DNA from: Nonomuraea roseoviolacea subsp. carminata
Lineage (GTDB): Bacteria > Actinomycetota > Actinomycetes > Streptosporangiales > Streptosporangiaceae
Reading direction: 5' to 3'
DNA length: 64,000 bases
Assembly (NCBI RefSeq): GCF_024172185.1
Contig: NZ_JAMZEC010000001.1
Span: 8,407,001-8,471,000 of the forward strand
The translations under genes and the position numbers were made by a program. The notes under the pieces are model-generated. The model was not told where the DNA came from. It ran no database searches and saw nothing but the letters and a program-made list of their open reading frames with translations. This document shows, in pieces, positions 1 through 10,800 of the stretch (position 1 is the stretch's first letter; the number at the start of each line of letters is the position of its first letter).

Positions 1-1133
1 GCCGTGATCGTTCCCTTGTAGAGCTTGACGCGTTCGCGCATGCCGATCAAGCCGTGACCGTCCTCCTTGGGGGAGAGGGCCGCGCCGCTCCCGTCGTCGG
101 TGACTCGTAACTCCAGCTCGTCGCCGTACGTCAGTGAGACCCGCGCCGTCGCGGGCCCCGCGTGTCTGAGCACGTTGGTGAGGCATTCCTGAACGACCCG
201 GTACGCGCACAGGTCGATGCCGGACGGCAGCGGGCGCACGGCGCCGGTGATCGAGAGCTGCACCGGCACACCCGCCGAGCGCACCCGTTCGACCAGAGGT
301 CCGAGCCGTTGCAGGCCGGGTGCCGGGTCGTAGCCGTCGGCGTCGTCGTCGGCGTCGATGCGCAGGACGGACAGCAGCCGTCTCATCTCGCCCATGACCT
401 CGCTGCCGGTGTCGGCGATGGTGGTGAGCGCGCCACGCGCGGTCGCGGGGTCGGAGGCGAAGACGTAACGGGCGAGCCCCGCCTGGATGACGATGACCGA
501 CATGTGGTGGGCGACCACGTCGTGCAGCTCGCGGGCGATGCGCACCCGTTCTTCGGTGACGGCGCGGCGCGCCTTCTCGTCCTGCTCGTGATGCAGCCGT
601 TCGGTGAGGTAGCCGAGCCGCCTGTTGCGCTCGACCAGCATCCTGGTGCTGTTGCCGAACGTCCAGGCGACGGCGACGAGGATGCTCGCCTGCGCGATGT
701 TCATTCCCGTGAACGCGGGCGGGGCGAGGAACGCCGCGTGCCACCAGGAGACGGTCACGGGCAGCGCGCACGGGATCGACACGAGCGGGCGCGACCGGCT
801 GGCCACGGTGTAGAGCGCCAGCAGCGGTGGCACCTCGTTCAGCCTGGAATCGTAACCGGCCGCGTGCAGGACGATCGCCGTGGCGCAGCAGATCCCCAGC
901 ACCGTGAGCGGCGCGCGCCGTCGCCACGCCAGCGCGAGGTTGGTCACGAGCGTCAACCCGACGCCGAGGGCGTCCAGCGGGCGCTGCGCGTAACCGAGCT
1001 CGGCCGCATCCCCGGACAGGACGAACCCGAACGCCACGGTGGTGCCGGCGACGATGACGCTGAATATCAGGTCGGTGAGGAAGGGGTTCGCCATGGCGAG
1101 CCGTCTGAGGGACGACACCACCTTTGCGCGCAT
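1..1133 (-). CDS. Sensor histidine kinase (NarL/DesK type), 3' end cut by window
   Basis: Membrane sensor kinase of a two-component system, expected to autophosphorylate on His and pass phosphate to a LuxR-type response regulator (not in the window, probably just beyond base 1). Read from ATG at 1133, since the ATG at 1141 runs into a stop after two codons. The N-terminal ~150 residues hold several hydrophobic segments (for example LIFSVIVAGTTVAFGFVL). The HisKA_3 motif RELHDVVAHHMSVI follows, with the phospho-His near residue 204. The HATPase_c region shows RVVQECLTNVLRHAG and GHGLIGMRERVKLY. About 377 codons are present; the last few residues are missing. The signal sensed is unknown. Confidence 0.9.
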   Translation of the reverse strand, partial: MRAKVVSSLRRLAMANPFLTDLIFSVIVAGTTVAFGFVLSGDAAELGYAQRPLDALGVGLTLVTNLALAWRRRAPLTVLGICCATAIVLHAAGYDSRLNEVPPLLALYTVASRSRPLVSIPCALPVTVSWWHAAFLAPPAFTGMNIAQASILVAVAWTFGNSTRMLVERNRRLGYLTERLHHEQDEKARRAVTEERVRIARELHDVVAHHMSVIVIQAGLARYVFASDPATARGALTTIADTGSEVMGEMRRLLSVLRIDADDDADGYDPAPGLQRLGPLVERVRSAGVPVQLSITGAVRPLPSGIDLCAYRVVQECLTNVLRHAGPATARVSLTYGDELELRVTDDGSGAALSPKEDGHGLIGMRERVKLYKGTIT

Positions 1134-1368
1134 CAGCGCATGCTAGCCGCCGTCGACCGGGTTCCTCATCAATCGCCCGGCTGACAGCCGCTACAACCTG
1201 GGCGGTAGACGAGCGGGCGCCGTACCGCAGCCGGTTGACCTTTCCGGCATGGCCGTACGGCGGACGTTTCAGCGATCTTCATGTCTCAGGTTGACGCTCT
1301 CAAATCCGAAATTTCCTTAGATGGTGCGAGCCGTGATCATCACCGGACGCAGATCCTCAGGAGACTTC

Positions 1369-4300
1369 ATGCGCCGCCGCACCCCCCGCGCGCTCCTCGC
1401 CGTGGTCATGTCGTTGTGGGCCGGCGGTCTGGCCGCCGGTGGCGTCCTGAACGCCGCACCCGCCGCGCTGGCCGCGACGGCGGACACGCCGCCACGGACC
1501 GAGGCGGAGGCCCTGGACCTGGCACGCAGCAGCAAGCAGCGGGTGGAGGTGCTGTCGCTGCGTACGGAGAACCGTCAGGTGTTCGCCAACCCCGACGGCT
1601 CCTTCACCTCACAGACCTCGGCACTGCCCGAGCGGGTACGGCGGGGAGGCGGCTGGGCCGACGTCGACACGACACTGGTCTTCGCGGCGGACGGAACCGT
1701 CCACACCACGGCGACCCCGCTGGATCTCACCTTCTCCGGTGGCGGGACGGCCGCTCTGGCCGCCATCGGCGAGGGCGGCCGTTCGGTGGCGATGACGTGG
1801 CCGGGAAGCCTGCCGAAGCCGACGCTGGACGGCGACACGGCGACGTACGGCGAGGTCCTTCCGGGCGTCGACCTGAAGGTGACCGCGTCGGTGCTCGGCT
1901 TCTCCGAGGTGCTCGTGGTCAAGAACCGGGACGCCGCCGCCAACCCCGCGCTGGACAGGCTCGACTTCGGCATGCGCGCGAACGGGCTGACGGTGCGCAG
2001 GACGGCGACCGGCGGCCTGAGCGCCGTGACGCCGGCGGGATCGGAGATCTTCCACTCGCCGCCGCCGCGCATGTGGGACTCCTCCGGGACGGCGGCCGCG
2101 CCGTCGTCGCTGGTGGCGGGGCCGCGTCGCGAGGGCAGGCAGGCGGTCATGGGCGTCGATGTGGCGCAGGACCGTATCGCGCTCACGCCGGACAAGAAGC
2201 TGCTGACCGCTCCCGACACCACCTTCCCGGTGTACATCGATCCGCAGTGGTCGGGCTCCAAGCTGGCCTGGACGTACGTGGACCAGGCCTACCCCTCCCA
2301 GGAGTACTGGAACTCCAGCCACATGCCGGAGGCGGGCAACTACGGCAGCGGCCTGAAGCGGTCGTTCTTCCGGATGGACTCTGACAACGTCAACGGCAAG
2401 CACATCCTCAAGGCCACGTTCCGCATCACGCAGGTCAAGTCCTGGGGCTGCACCTCCAGCCCGCAGGCCGTGCAGCTCTGGCTCACCGGCGGCATCTCCA
2501 GCTCGACGAACTGGAGCCATCAGCCGTCCTGGACCGACCACCAGGACAGTGTGGCCTCCGACGCCGGCTACAGCTCCTCCTGCCCGGACAAGGGCATCGA
2601 GTTCAACGTGACGGGCGCGATCGTCAAGGCCGCCAAGGCCGGCTGGTCGAACACGACGTTCGGGTTGAGGGACTCCAACGACACCAGCAGCGGCGTGTGG
2701 GGGTGGAAGGGCTTCAGCACCTCTCCCAAGCTCGTCATCGACTACAACACCCCGCCGGCCGCTCCCTCGGGCATCGGCACCTACCCGGCCACTCCCTGTG
2801 CCACCGGAGCCGCCCGCCCGGCGGTCAACGCCGGCGACGCCGCCAACCCGCTCCAGCTCAAGGCCAAGATCTACGACCCGGACAAGGCCAACGACGGCGT
2901 ACGGGCCGAGTTCGTCCTGCACCACTACAACGCCGCCACCGGCGTGTGGGACGACATCACCTCGGCCATGCCCGGCGACGGGAAGACCGCCTACAAGTAC
3001 ACCACCTCGGCCACCGACCACTCGGTCAAGCTGGCCGGGCTCACCACCGGCCACAGCTACGGCTACAAAGTCAGGGCATACGACGGCACGGACTCCAGCG
3101 CGTGGAGCAAGTGGTGCGAGTTCACCGTGGACACGATCGACCCGGCCACCCTGCCCAAGGTCAGCTCCCTCGACTACCCGGCCGACACGCCCGACACCTG
3201 GCAGGGCAGCGTGGGCTGGGCGGGCGGATTCACGCTGGCCCCCGGCGACGGTGAGACCGACGTGACGGCCTTCCGATGGGCGCTCGACGACCCGGCGCTG
3301 GCCACCGCCTCCACCCAGATCGCGATCCCCGCCGGGCAGACGAGCGTCAACGTGCGGCTCGCGCCCCGCCACGACTGGCTCAACGCCCTGTACGTCTACC
3401 CGGTCGACCGGGCGGGCAACGTCGGCAAGACCCCGGCCGTCTACAGCTTCTACGTCAACGCCGGGTTCGGCCCCGAGGGGCACTGGCGGCTGGACGAGAC
3501 CGCGGGCTCCACAGCGGCCGACTCCGGAGCGACGACACACCCCGCGACGCTGGCCGGCGGCACGAACTGGGCCGGTGGGCGGGTGGCCGGAGGCCTGCAC
3601 CTGGACGGCGGCACCGGGTACGGCAGCACGGACGGCCCGGTGGTGCACACCGACCGGAGCATGAGCGTCTCGGCCTGGGTGCTGCTGAACGACAAGAGCA
3701 AGAACTCCACGGTGGTCAGCCAGAACGCCGTGCGCGGCGCGGGCTTCCAGCTCTACTACTCCTCCGGCTCCAATCGCTGGATCTTCAGCAAGTTCGACGC
3801 CGACGTCGACGACAAGACCATCGTGCGGGCGATCAGCGACACCGAGCCGACGACCGGGATCTGGACGCATCTGACCGGGGTGTGGGACGCGCCGCAGCGG
3901 CAGTTGCGCCTGTACGTCAACGGCATCCCGCAGACGACGACGGGCGCCTTCCCGTACAAGCCCTGGGACGCGACCGGCCCGCTGCAACTCGGCCGGGTGC
4001 TGTCGCGCGGCGCCTACATCGAGAACTTCGCCGGCGACATCGACGACGTGAAGATCTGGAAGCGGGAGCTGTCGGACGACCCGCGCACCGTCAACGATCC
4101 CGCCCTCGGCAACGAGATCGCCGCCATGGCCAAGCAGCCGCCGATCCAGCGCGGCTGGTGGAAGCTCGACGAGACCACCGGCACCACCGCGGTCAACACG
4201 ACCGACAGCCGCTGGCCGGCGACCCTCGCCGGCGGCGCCACGTGGGCCGGCGACGGCTTCGACGGCGGCGGCGCGCTCAGCCTGAACGGCACCACCGGCT

Positions 4301-4836
4301 ACGCCGCCACGCCGTCGGCGCCGCTGCGCACCGACCACAGCTACGCGGTCACGGCCTGGGTGCGGCTGGCCGGCGACGACACCTGCGCGCTGCCGAGCCG
4401 CGCGATGACCGTCCTCGCCCAGGACGGAGCCGCCTACAGCTCCTTCTACCTCGGCTACCGGCTCATCCCCGAGAACGGCGTCGCGGTGCCGCGCTGGTCG
4501 TTCGCGACAGGCTCCAGCGCCTCCAGCGGCACCCTGACGCGCGCCAGCTCGGCCGAGCCCGTCGACTGCTCGGTGCTCAACACCTGGACCCATCTGGCCG
4601 GCGTGTACGACGAGCAGGCCAAGCAGATCCGCCTCTACGTCAACGGCCAGCTCAACGACCAGCGCCCCGTCACCGGCGGCTGGGCGGCGGGCGCGCTGCA
4701 GATCGGCCGCGCCAGGTACAACAGCGCCGCCGTGGACTACTTCGGCGGCGACATCGACGACGTCCGCGCCTACACCGGCACCCTGACCGACCGGCAGGTC
4801 GTCAACATCGCGATGAACCTGCCCATCGACGGCTGA
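1369..4836 (+). CDS. Secreted DNRLRE / two-LamG-domain protein
   Basis: Large exported protein of 1155 aa. I start it at ATG 1369, not the in-frame ATG at 1321, because AGGAG lies just upstream of 1369 and MRRRTPRALLAVVMSLWAGG then forms a clean signal peptide ending near ALA (residue ~36). Residues ~290-457 look like a DNRLRE beta-sandwich (IDPQWSG to LVIDYN). Residues ~460-660 are fibronectin-like. Two concanavalin/LamG-like domains follow (~703-913, beginning GHWRLDETAGS, and ~928-1155, beginning GWWKLDETTG), each ending FxGDIDDVxxY/W. Such proteins commonly sit directly upstream of secreted RHS proteins. Only 10 bp separates it from the next frame, so co-transcription is likely. Role: surface or wall-associated partner of the RHS toxin (inference). 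Confidence 0.85.
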   Translation: MRRRTPRALLAVVMSLWAGGLAAGGVLNAAPAALAATADTPPRTEAEALDLARSSKQRVEVLSLRTENRQVFANPDGSFTSQTSALPERVRRGGGWADVDTTLVFAADGTVHTTATPLDLTFSGGGTAALAAIGEGGRSVAMTWPGSLPKPTLDGDTATYGEVLPGVDLKVTASVLGFSEVLVVKNRDAAANPALDRLDFGMRANGLTVRRTATGGLSAVTPAGSEIFHSPPPRMWDSSGTAAAPSSLVAGPRREGRQAVMGVDVAQDRIALTPDKKLLTAPDTTFPVYIDPQWSGSKLAWTYVDQAYPSQEYWNSSHMPEAGNYGSGLKRSFFRMDSDNVNGKHILKATFRITQVKSWGCTSSPQAVQLWLTGGISSSTNWSHQPSWTDHQDSVASDAGYSSSCPDKGIEFNVTGAIVKAAKAGWSNTTFGLRDSNDTSSGVWGWKGFSTSPKLVIDYNTPPAAPSGIGTYPATPCATGAARPAVNAGDAANPLQLKAKIYDPDKANDGVRAEFVLHHYNAATGVWDDITSAMPGDGKTAYKYTTSATDHSVKLAGLTTGHSYGYKVRAYDGTDSSAWSKWCEFTVDTIDPATLPKVSSLDYPADTPDTWQGSVGWAGGFTLAPGDGETDVTAFRWALDDPALATASTQIAIPAGQTSVNVRLAPRHDWLNALYVYPVDRAGNVGKTPAVYSFYVNAGFGPEGHWRLDETAGSTAADSGATTHPATLAGGTNWAGGRVAGGLHLDGGTGYGSTDGPVVHTDRSMSVSAWVLLNDKSKNSTVVSQNAVRGAGFQLYYSSGSNRWIFSKFDADVDDKTIVRAISDTEPTTGIWTHLTGVWDAPQRQLRLYVNGIPQTTTGAFPYKPWDATGPLQLGRVLSRGAYIENFAGDIDDVKIWKRELSDDPRTVNDPALGNEIAAMAKQPPIQRGWWKLDETTGTTAVNTTDSRWPATLAGGATWAGDGFDGGGALSLNGTTGYAATPSAPLRTDHSYAVTAWVRLAGDDTCALPSRAMTVLAQDGAAYSSFYLGYRLIPENGVAVPRWSFATGSSASSGTLTRASSAEPVDCSVLNTWTHLAGVYDEQAKQIRLYVNGQLNDQRPVTGGWAAGALQIGRARYNSAAVDYFGGDIDDVRAYTGTLTDRQVVNIAMNLPIDG

Positions 4837-4870
4837 CCACGTTCCCATGATCACAAACCGGAGGAAAGCC

Positions 4871-7800
4871 GTGCTCGGTTCGAGGCGAGGCTGGACCCAG
4901 ATCGCCGCACTCCTGGCCGTCGTGGTGCCCGCCACGCTGCTCAGCCCGATCGCCGCGCAGGCGGCCGACGACGACCCGGCATGGCACCAGGCTCAGGAGC
5001 AACACGCCGTACCCGGTCATGCCGTCAAGGCACAGGGGCTCCTGACGGATCCGGGCGCCGCGTACGACCTCAAGGGCGCGCCCGCGGTGACCTGGCCGGG
5101 GCCGGGTACGGCGGTGACCGCGGCCGGCGGTGGCTCCGCGAAGGCGCGGGCGGGGCAGCTCCCGATCTGGCTGGGACCGGCCGCCGTCCAGAAGAACGGC
5201 AAGGCCCCGGCCACCGCTGGGGCCGCCCCCGCCGTCGAGGTACGGACGCTGGACGCGCCCACCGCGGCCAGGTCGCGCATCGACGGGCTCGGCATCCGGC
5301 TGAAACCGTCCGCTCCGGCCCGGATGGCGGTCGAGGTGGATTACTCCGGCTTCCGGTACGCCTACGGCGGCGACTGGGGCTCGCGGTTACGCCTGGTCGA
5401 GCTGCCCGCGTGCGCGGCCACCACGCCGGAGCGGCCCGAGTGCCAGACCCGGACGCCGCTGCCCACGCGCAACGACGTCAAGACGGGCCGGCTGGCGGCC
5501 GACGTCGACCTCGCGGCGGGCGCGACCACGCTGGCGGCGGAGGCCGCGCCGTCCGGCTCCGCGGGCACGTACGAGGCGACGTCGCTGTCGCCGTCGGCGA
5601 CGTGGAACGTGAGCAACCAGAGCGGCGCGTTCTCCTGGTCCTATCCGCTGCGCCTGCCCCCGACGCCGGGCGGCCCGACCCCGAACATCGGCTTCGTCTA
5701 CTCCTCCGGCAGCATCGACGGCCGTACGGTCGCCACCAACAACCAGGTGTCCTGGATCGGTGAGGGCTTCGACTACTGGCCCGGTTTCGTCGAGCGCCGG
5801 TACAAGGCGTGCGCCGACGACGGCGTGACCCCCAAGCGCAACGACCAGTGCTGGGGCAACGACAACGCCACCCTGTCACTGAACGGCCAGGCCACCGAGC
5901 TGGTGCTGGACGACGCGACCGGCACCTGGCAGCCGAAGGACGACGACGGCTCCAAGATCGAGAAGCTGTCGGGCGCCGACAACGGCGACAAGGACGGCGA
6001 GTACTGGCGCGTCACCACCCCCGACGGCACCCAGTACTACTTCGGCCGCAACCACCTGCCGGGCTGGGCCGAGGGCAGCGCCGAGACACAGTCCACGTGG
6101 ACCGTCCCGGTGTTCGGCGACGACTCCGGCGAGCCCTGCCACCAGGACTCCTTCTCCGACTCCTGGTGCAAGCAGGCGTGGCGGTGGAACCTCGACTACG
6201 TCGTCGACCCGCACGGCACCGTCAGCACCTTCTGGTACGGCCGCGAGACCAACTACTACCGCCGTGATGTCACCACCCTGACCGACGGCGTCCCGAACGG
6301 CACCCCCACCGCCTACGACCGGAGCGGCTACCTCAAGCGCATCGACTACGGGCAGCGCTCGGACGCGATCTTCTCCTCCTCGGCCCCGGCCCGGGTTGTC
6401 TTCGACGCCAAGGAGCGGTGCATCGCGACGTCGAGCTTCGACTGCGCGGAGAGCAAGTTCACCAAGGACAACGCCAAGAACTGGCCCGACGTCCCCTACG
6501 ACCAGAACTGCGACTCCGGCGACAAATGTCTCGACCGGTACTCGCCCACGTTCTGGACGCGCAAGCGGCTGGCCGCCGTCACCACGCAGGTGCTGTCCGG
6601 GAGCGCGTACAAGGACGTCGACATCTGGACCCTCGACCAGCAGATGCGCGCGCCCGGGGACGGCACGGCGCCGGCGCTGTGGCTGGCCGGGATCCAGCAC
6701 ACCGGCAAGGTCGGCGGGACGGCGTCCCTGCCGCCGGTGAAGTTCGCCGGCGTGCAGCGGCCCAACCGGGTCGACGCGCTCGAAGGACGCCCGCCGCTGA
6801 CCAAGTGGCGGATCTCGGCGATCGACAACGAGACCGGCGGCGCCCTGTCCGTCACCTACTCCGACGAGGACTGCACCGCCGGCAACACCCCCGACCCGGA
6901 CTCCAACACCCGCCGCTGCTACCCGCAGTACTGGTCGCCCGAGGGCGCCACCTCGCCCAAGCTCGACTGGTTCCACAAGTACGTCGTCACCCAGATCCAG
7001 CAGATCGACCGCACCGGCGGTGCCCCCGACACGCTGGAGACGTACGAGTACCTGGGCGGCGGCGCCTGGCACCACGACGACGACGACGGACTGACCAAGG
7101 ACAAGTACAAGACCTGGTCGCAGTGGCGCGGCTACGGCAAGGTGCGGGTGCTGCGCGGCGCCCCGGGGGAGCAGCGCTCCAAGGCCGAGTTCACCTACTT
7201 CCGCGGCATGGACGGCGACGAGCAGTCCGGCGGCGGCACCCGCGACGTCAAGGTCACCGACTCCACGGGAACCGCCGTGGACGACGCCGAGCCGCTGCAG
7301 GGCCGCGTCCGGGAGGAGATCCGCTACGACGGCCCCTCCGGGCCCGCCATGACGGGCACGATCACCGGCTACTGGACGAAGCAGACCGCCAAGCGGGTGC
7401 GTCCGTGGGGGACCACCACGGCGAGCATGGTGCGCGAGGACAAGGAGCGCACCCGCACCGCGCTGGCGTCGGGTGGCTGGCGGTACAACACGACCGACAC
7501 CGACTACAACGGCGACGGCCTGCCCACCCAGGTCAACGACCTCGGCGACCAGGCCACCGCCGACGACGACAGCTGCGTCCGCACCACCTACGCCCGCGAC
7601 GCCGCCCGCTGGATGATCTCCTACGCCGTCCGCGTCGAGACCGTCACGAAGGCGTGCACCGTCACTCCCGACCGGCCGGCCGACGTGACCTCCGACGTCC
7701 GCAAGTACTACGACGGCGGAACCTTCGGCGCGGCGCCGTCCAAGGGCGACGTCACCAGGACCGAGAAGCTCGGCTCCTGGGACGGCGGCCCCCAGTACGT

Positions 7801-10800
7801 CACCGCCGGCTCGACCACCTTCGACGTCTACGGCCGCCCCCTGGTGGTCACCGATCCCAACGGCACCACCACCAGGACCTCCTACACCCCGGCCACCGGC
7901 CTGGTCACCGCCAAGCAGGAGACCAACGCCCTCGGCCACGTCACCACCGCCGAGATCGAGCCCGCCTGGGGCCTGGCCACCGCGACCACCGACGCCAACG
8001 GCAAGCGCGCCGACCTGGCCTACGACCCGCTCGGCCGGCTGACCGGCGTCTGGCTGCCCGGCCACGCCAAGACCGGCTACGCCTCGACCCCGAACATGAA
8101 GTTCGGCTACCAGATCCGCGCCGACGGCCCGACCACCGTCTCCACCTCGACGCTGCGCGCCGACGGCGCCACCTACATCACCGGGTACGCCCTTTACGAC
8201 GGACTCCTGCGCCCCAGGCAGAAGCAGGAGCCCGCGCCGGGCGGCGGCCGACTGATCAACGACACCCTCTACGACACCCGTGGCCTGGTCTACAAGACCA
8301 ACGCCGACTACTACACCGAAGGCGACCCCGGCAGCACGCTGTGGGTCCCGGGCAGCGACGACGACGTGCCCGGCCAGAGCGTCACCGTCTACAACGGCAT
8401 GGAGTGGCCGACCGCGCAGATCTTCCGCAAGCGCGGCACCGAGCAGTGGCGCACCACCACCACGTACGGCGGCGACCGCATCAGCGTCGACCCGCCCGCC
8501 GGCTCCACCCCCATCACGAAGATCACGAATGGGCAGGGCGAGACCACAGAGGTCCGCCAGTACAAGGGCGACGCCCCGACCGGCGACTACGAGGCCACCA
8601 AGTACACCTACACCCGCGCCGGACAGCCTGCCACCATCACCGACACCGCGGGCAACACCTGGACCTACCACTACGACCTGCGCGGCCGGATGGTCCAGGT
8701 CGACGACCCCGACAAGGGCACCGCCAAGCTCACCTACGACGACAAGAACGACCTGCTCACGACGGTCACCGACGCCCGTGGCTCCAGTCTGTTCCGCACC
8801 TACGACGCCCTCGGCCGCAAGACCGCCGAATACGCCGGCACCTCCGCCGCGGGCACCAAGCTCGCGGAGTGGACGTTCGACAAGCTGCCCGACGGCACCG
8901 TGGTCAAGGGCCAGCCGACCGGCTCCACCCGGTACGTCAAGAACGCGGCCACCGGTGCCATGGACGCCTACACCAGCTCGGTCACCGGCTACGACAACGC
9001 CTACCGGCCCACCGGCACCCAGACCGTCATACCCGCCGCCGAAGGCGGGTTGGCCGGCACGTACAAGACCACGACCGACTACAACCCCGACGGCACCGTC
9101 CACCGCACCGTGCTGCCCGCCGCGGGCGGCCTGCTCGGCGAGACGATCCTGTACGACTACGACCAGCTCGGCAACCCGACCACGATGCGGGGCCTGACCA
9201 ACTACGTCACCTCGACGACCTACGGCAAGCTCGGCCAGGTCCTCGACATGACGATGAGCACCGGCCTGAAGCGGGTCAAGGAGACCAACTTCTACGAGGA
9301 GGGCACCAACCGGCTCACCCGTTCGGTGTTCGAGCGGGAGACCGCTCCGATCTCGGTGGCCGACACGCACTACACCTACGACCCGTCCGGCAACATCACC
9401 AAGATCGCCGACACGCCCTCCGGCCAGACGCCCGACGTGCAGTGCTTCCGTCAGGACTGGCTGCAACGCCTCACCGACGCCTGGACCTCCACCGACGACT
9501 GCGCCACCGCACCCTCGCAGAGCATCGTCGGGGGACCCGCGCCCTACTGGCAGTCCTTCGCCTACGACAGCGTCGGCAACCGCACCAAGGAGATCGACCA
9601 CCAGGCGACCGGGGACATCACCAAGACCTACACCTACGCCGGACCCGGCAAACCGCAACCGCACACGCTGAGCTCCGTCGCGTACGACGGCGGCCCGCGC
9701 GACGGACAGATCGACACCTACACCTACGACAAGACCGGCAACACCACCGAACGCGGCTCAGGCCGCCTGCTGGAATGGGACGTCGAAGGCCACCTCGCGA
9801 AGTCGACCGACCCCTCCGGCGTCAGCACCTTCGTCTACGACGCCGGAGGTGAACGGCTCCTCCGCCGCGACCCGGCCTCCACCACCTTGTACGTCGCCGG
9901 CATGGAGATCCGGCTCGACACCAAGACCGGTGCCAAGAGCGCGACCCGCTACTACGACTTCGCCGGGCAGGCCATCGCCGCTCGTACCGGCAAGGGCGTG
10001 ACCTGGCTCGGCGCCGACCACCACGGCACCGCGGACACCTCCGTCGACGACACCTCCACACAGGCGATGACCCGCCGCCGCTTCACCCCGTTCGGGCAGC
10101 AACGCGGCGTCGCACCGGCGTCCTGGCCCGGCCAGAAGGGCTTCGTGGGCGGCGTCATCGACGAGGCCACCGCCCTGACCCACCTCGGCGCCCGCGAGTA
10201 CGACGCCGAAACGGGCCGCTTCATCTCCGTCGATCCCGTCTTCGACGCCTCGGACCCGCAGAGCTGGAACGGCTACGCCTACGCCGACAACAACCCGGTC
10301 ACCGGCTCCGACCCCACGGGGCTGATGTACGACGGCGGCACCCAGTGCGGGATCATCGCCTCCAACCCGTGCAACCCGCGCTCCGGCGGCGGTGGCGGAG
10401 GCGGAGGTGGTGGCGGGGGGTCCTACTCGTCACCTCCCCCGCCGAGCAACCCGCCTCACTGCGGCCGGTGGAGCTTCGGCTGCAAGGCCAAGAAGATCTG
10501 GCACGAGCACAAGGCCACCATCGTCAACGTCACCGTCGCGGTCGTCGTCACGGTCGGCTGCGAGGCGGCCACGATGGGTGCCGGCAGCATCGGCTGCGCC
10601 GCCGCGGGCGGAGCGGCAGGCAACCTCGCGGGCTACCTGGTCTCGACACCGCGCGACGAATGGAGCGCCGGGGGAGCGTTGAAATCCGCCGCGGTCGGCG
10701 CCATCACCGGCGCGGCAGGCGGTGTCGTCGGCAAGGGCGTGAGCGCGGCACTCGGCAAACTCGCCACCACGGCGACCGGAAGGGCCGTCGCCGGAGCGGC

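Noticed and set aside
1134..1368. Riboswitch before the LamG/RHS operon
   Set aside because: No recognisable aptamer sequence or conserved stems; only an ordinary leader with a ribosome site at the right end.
5876..9664. Long open frame antisense to the RHS gene (and similar long antisense frames at 1609-4935, 30801-32660, 49414-52461)
   Set aside because: Valine/glycine/arginine-rich shadow translations produced by third-position GC bias; no domains, and the sense strand carries clear families.
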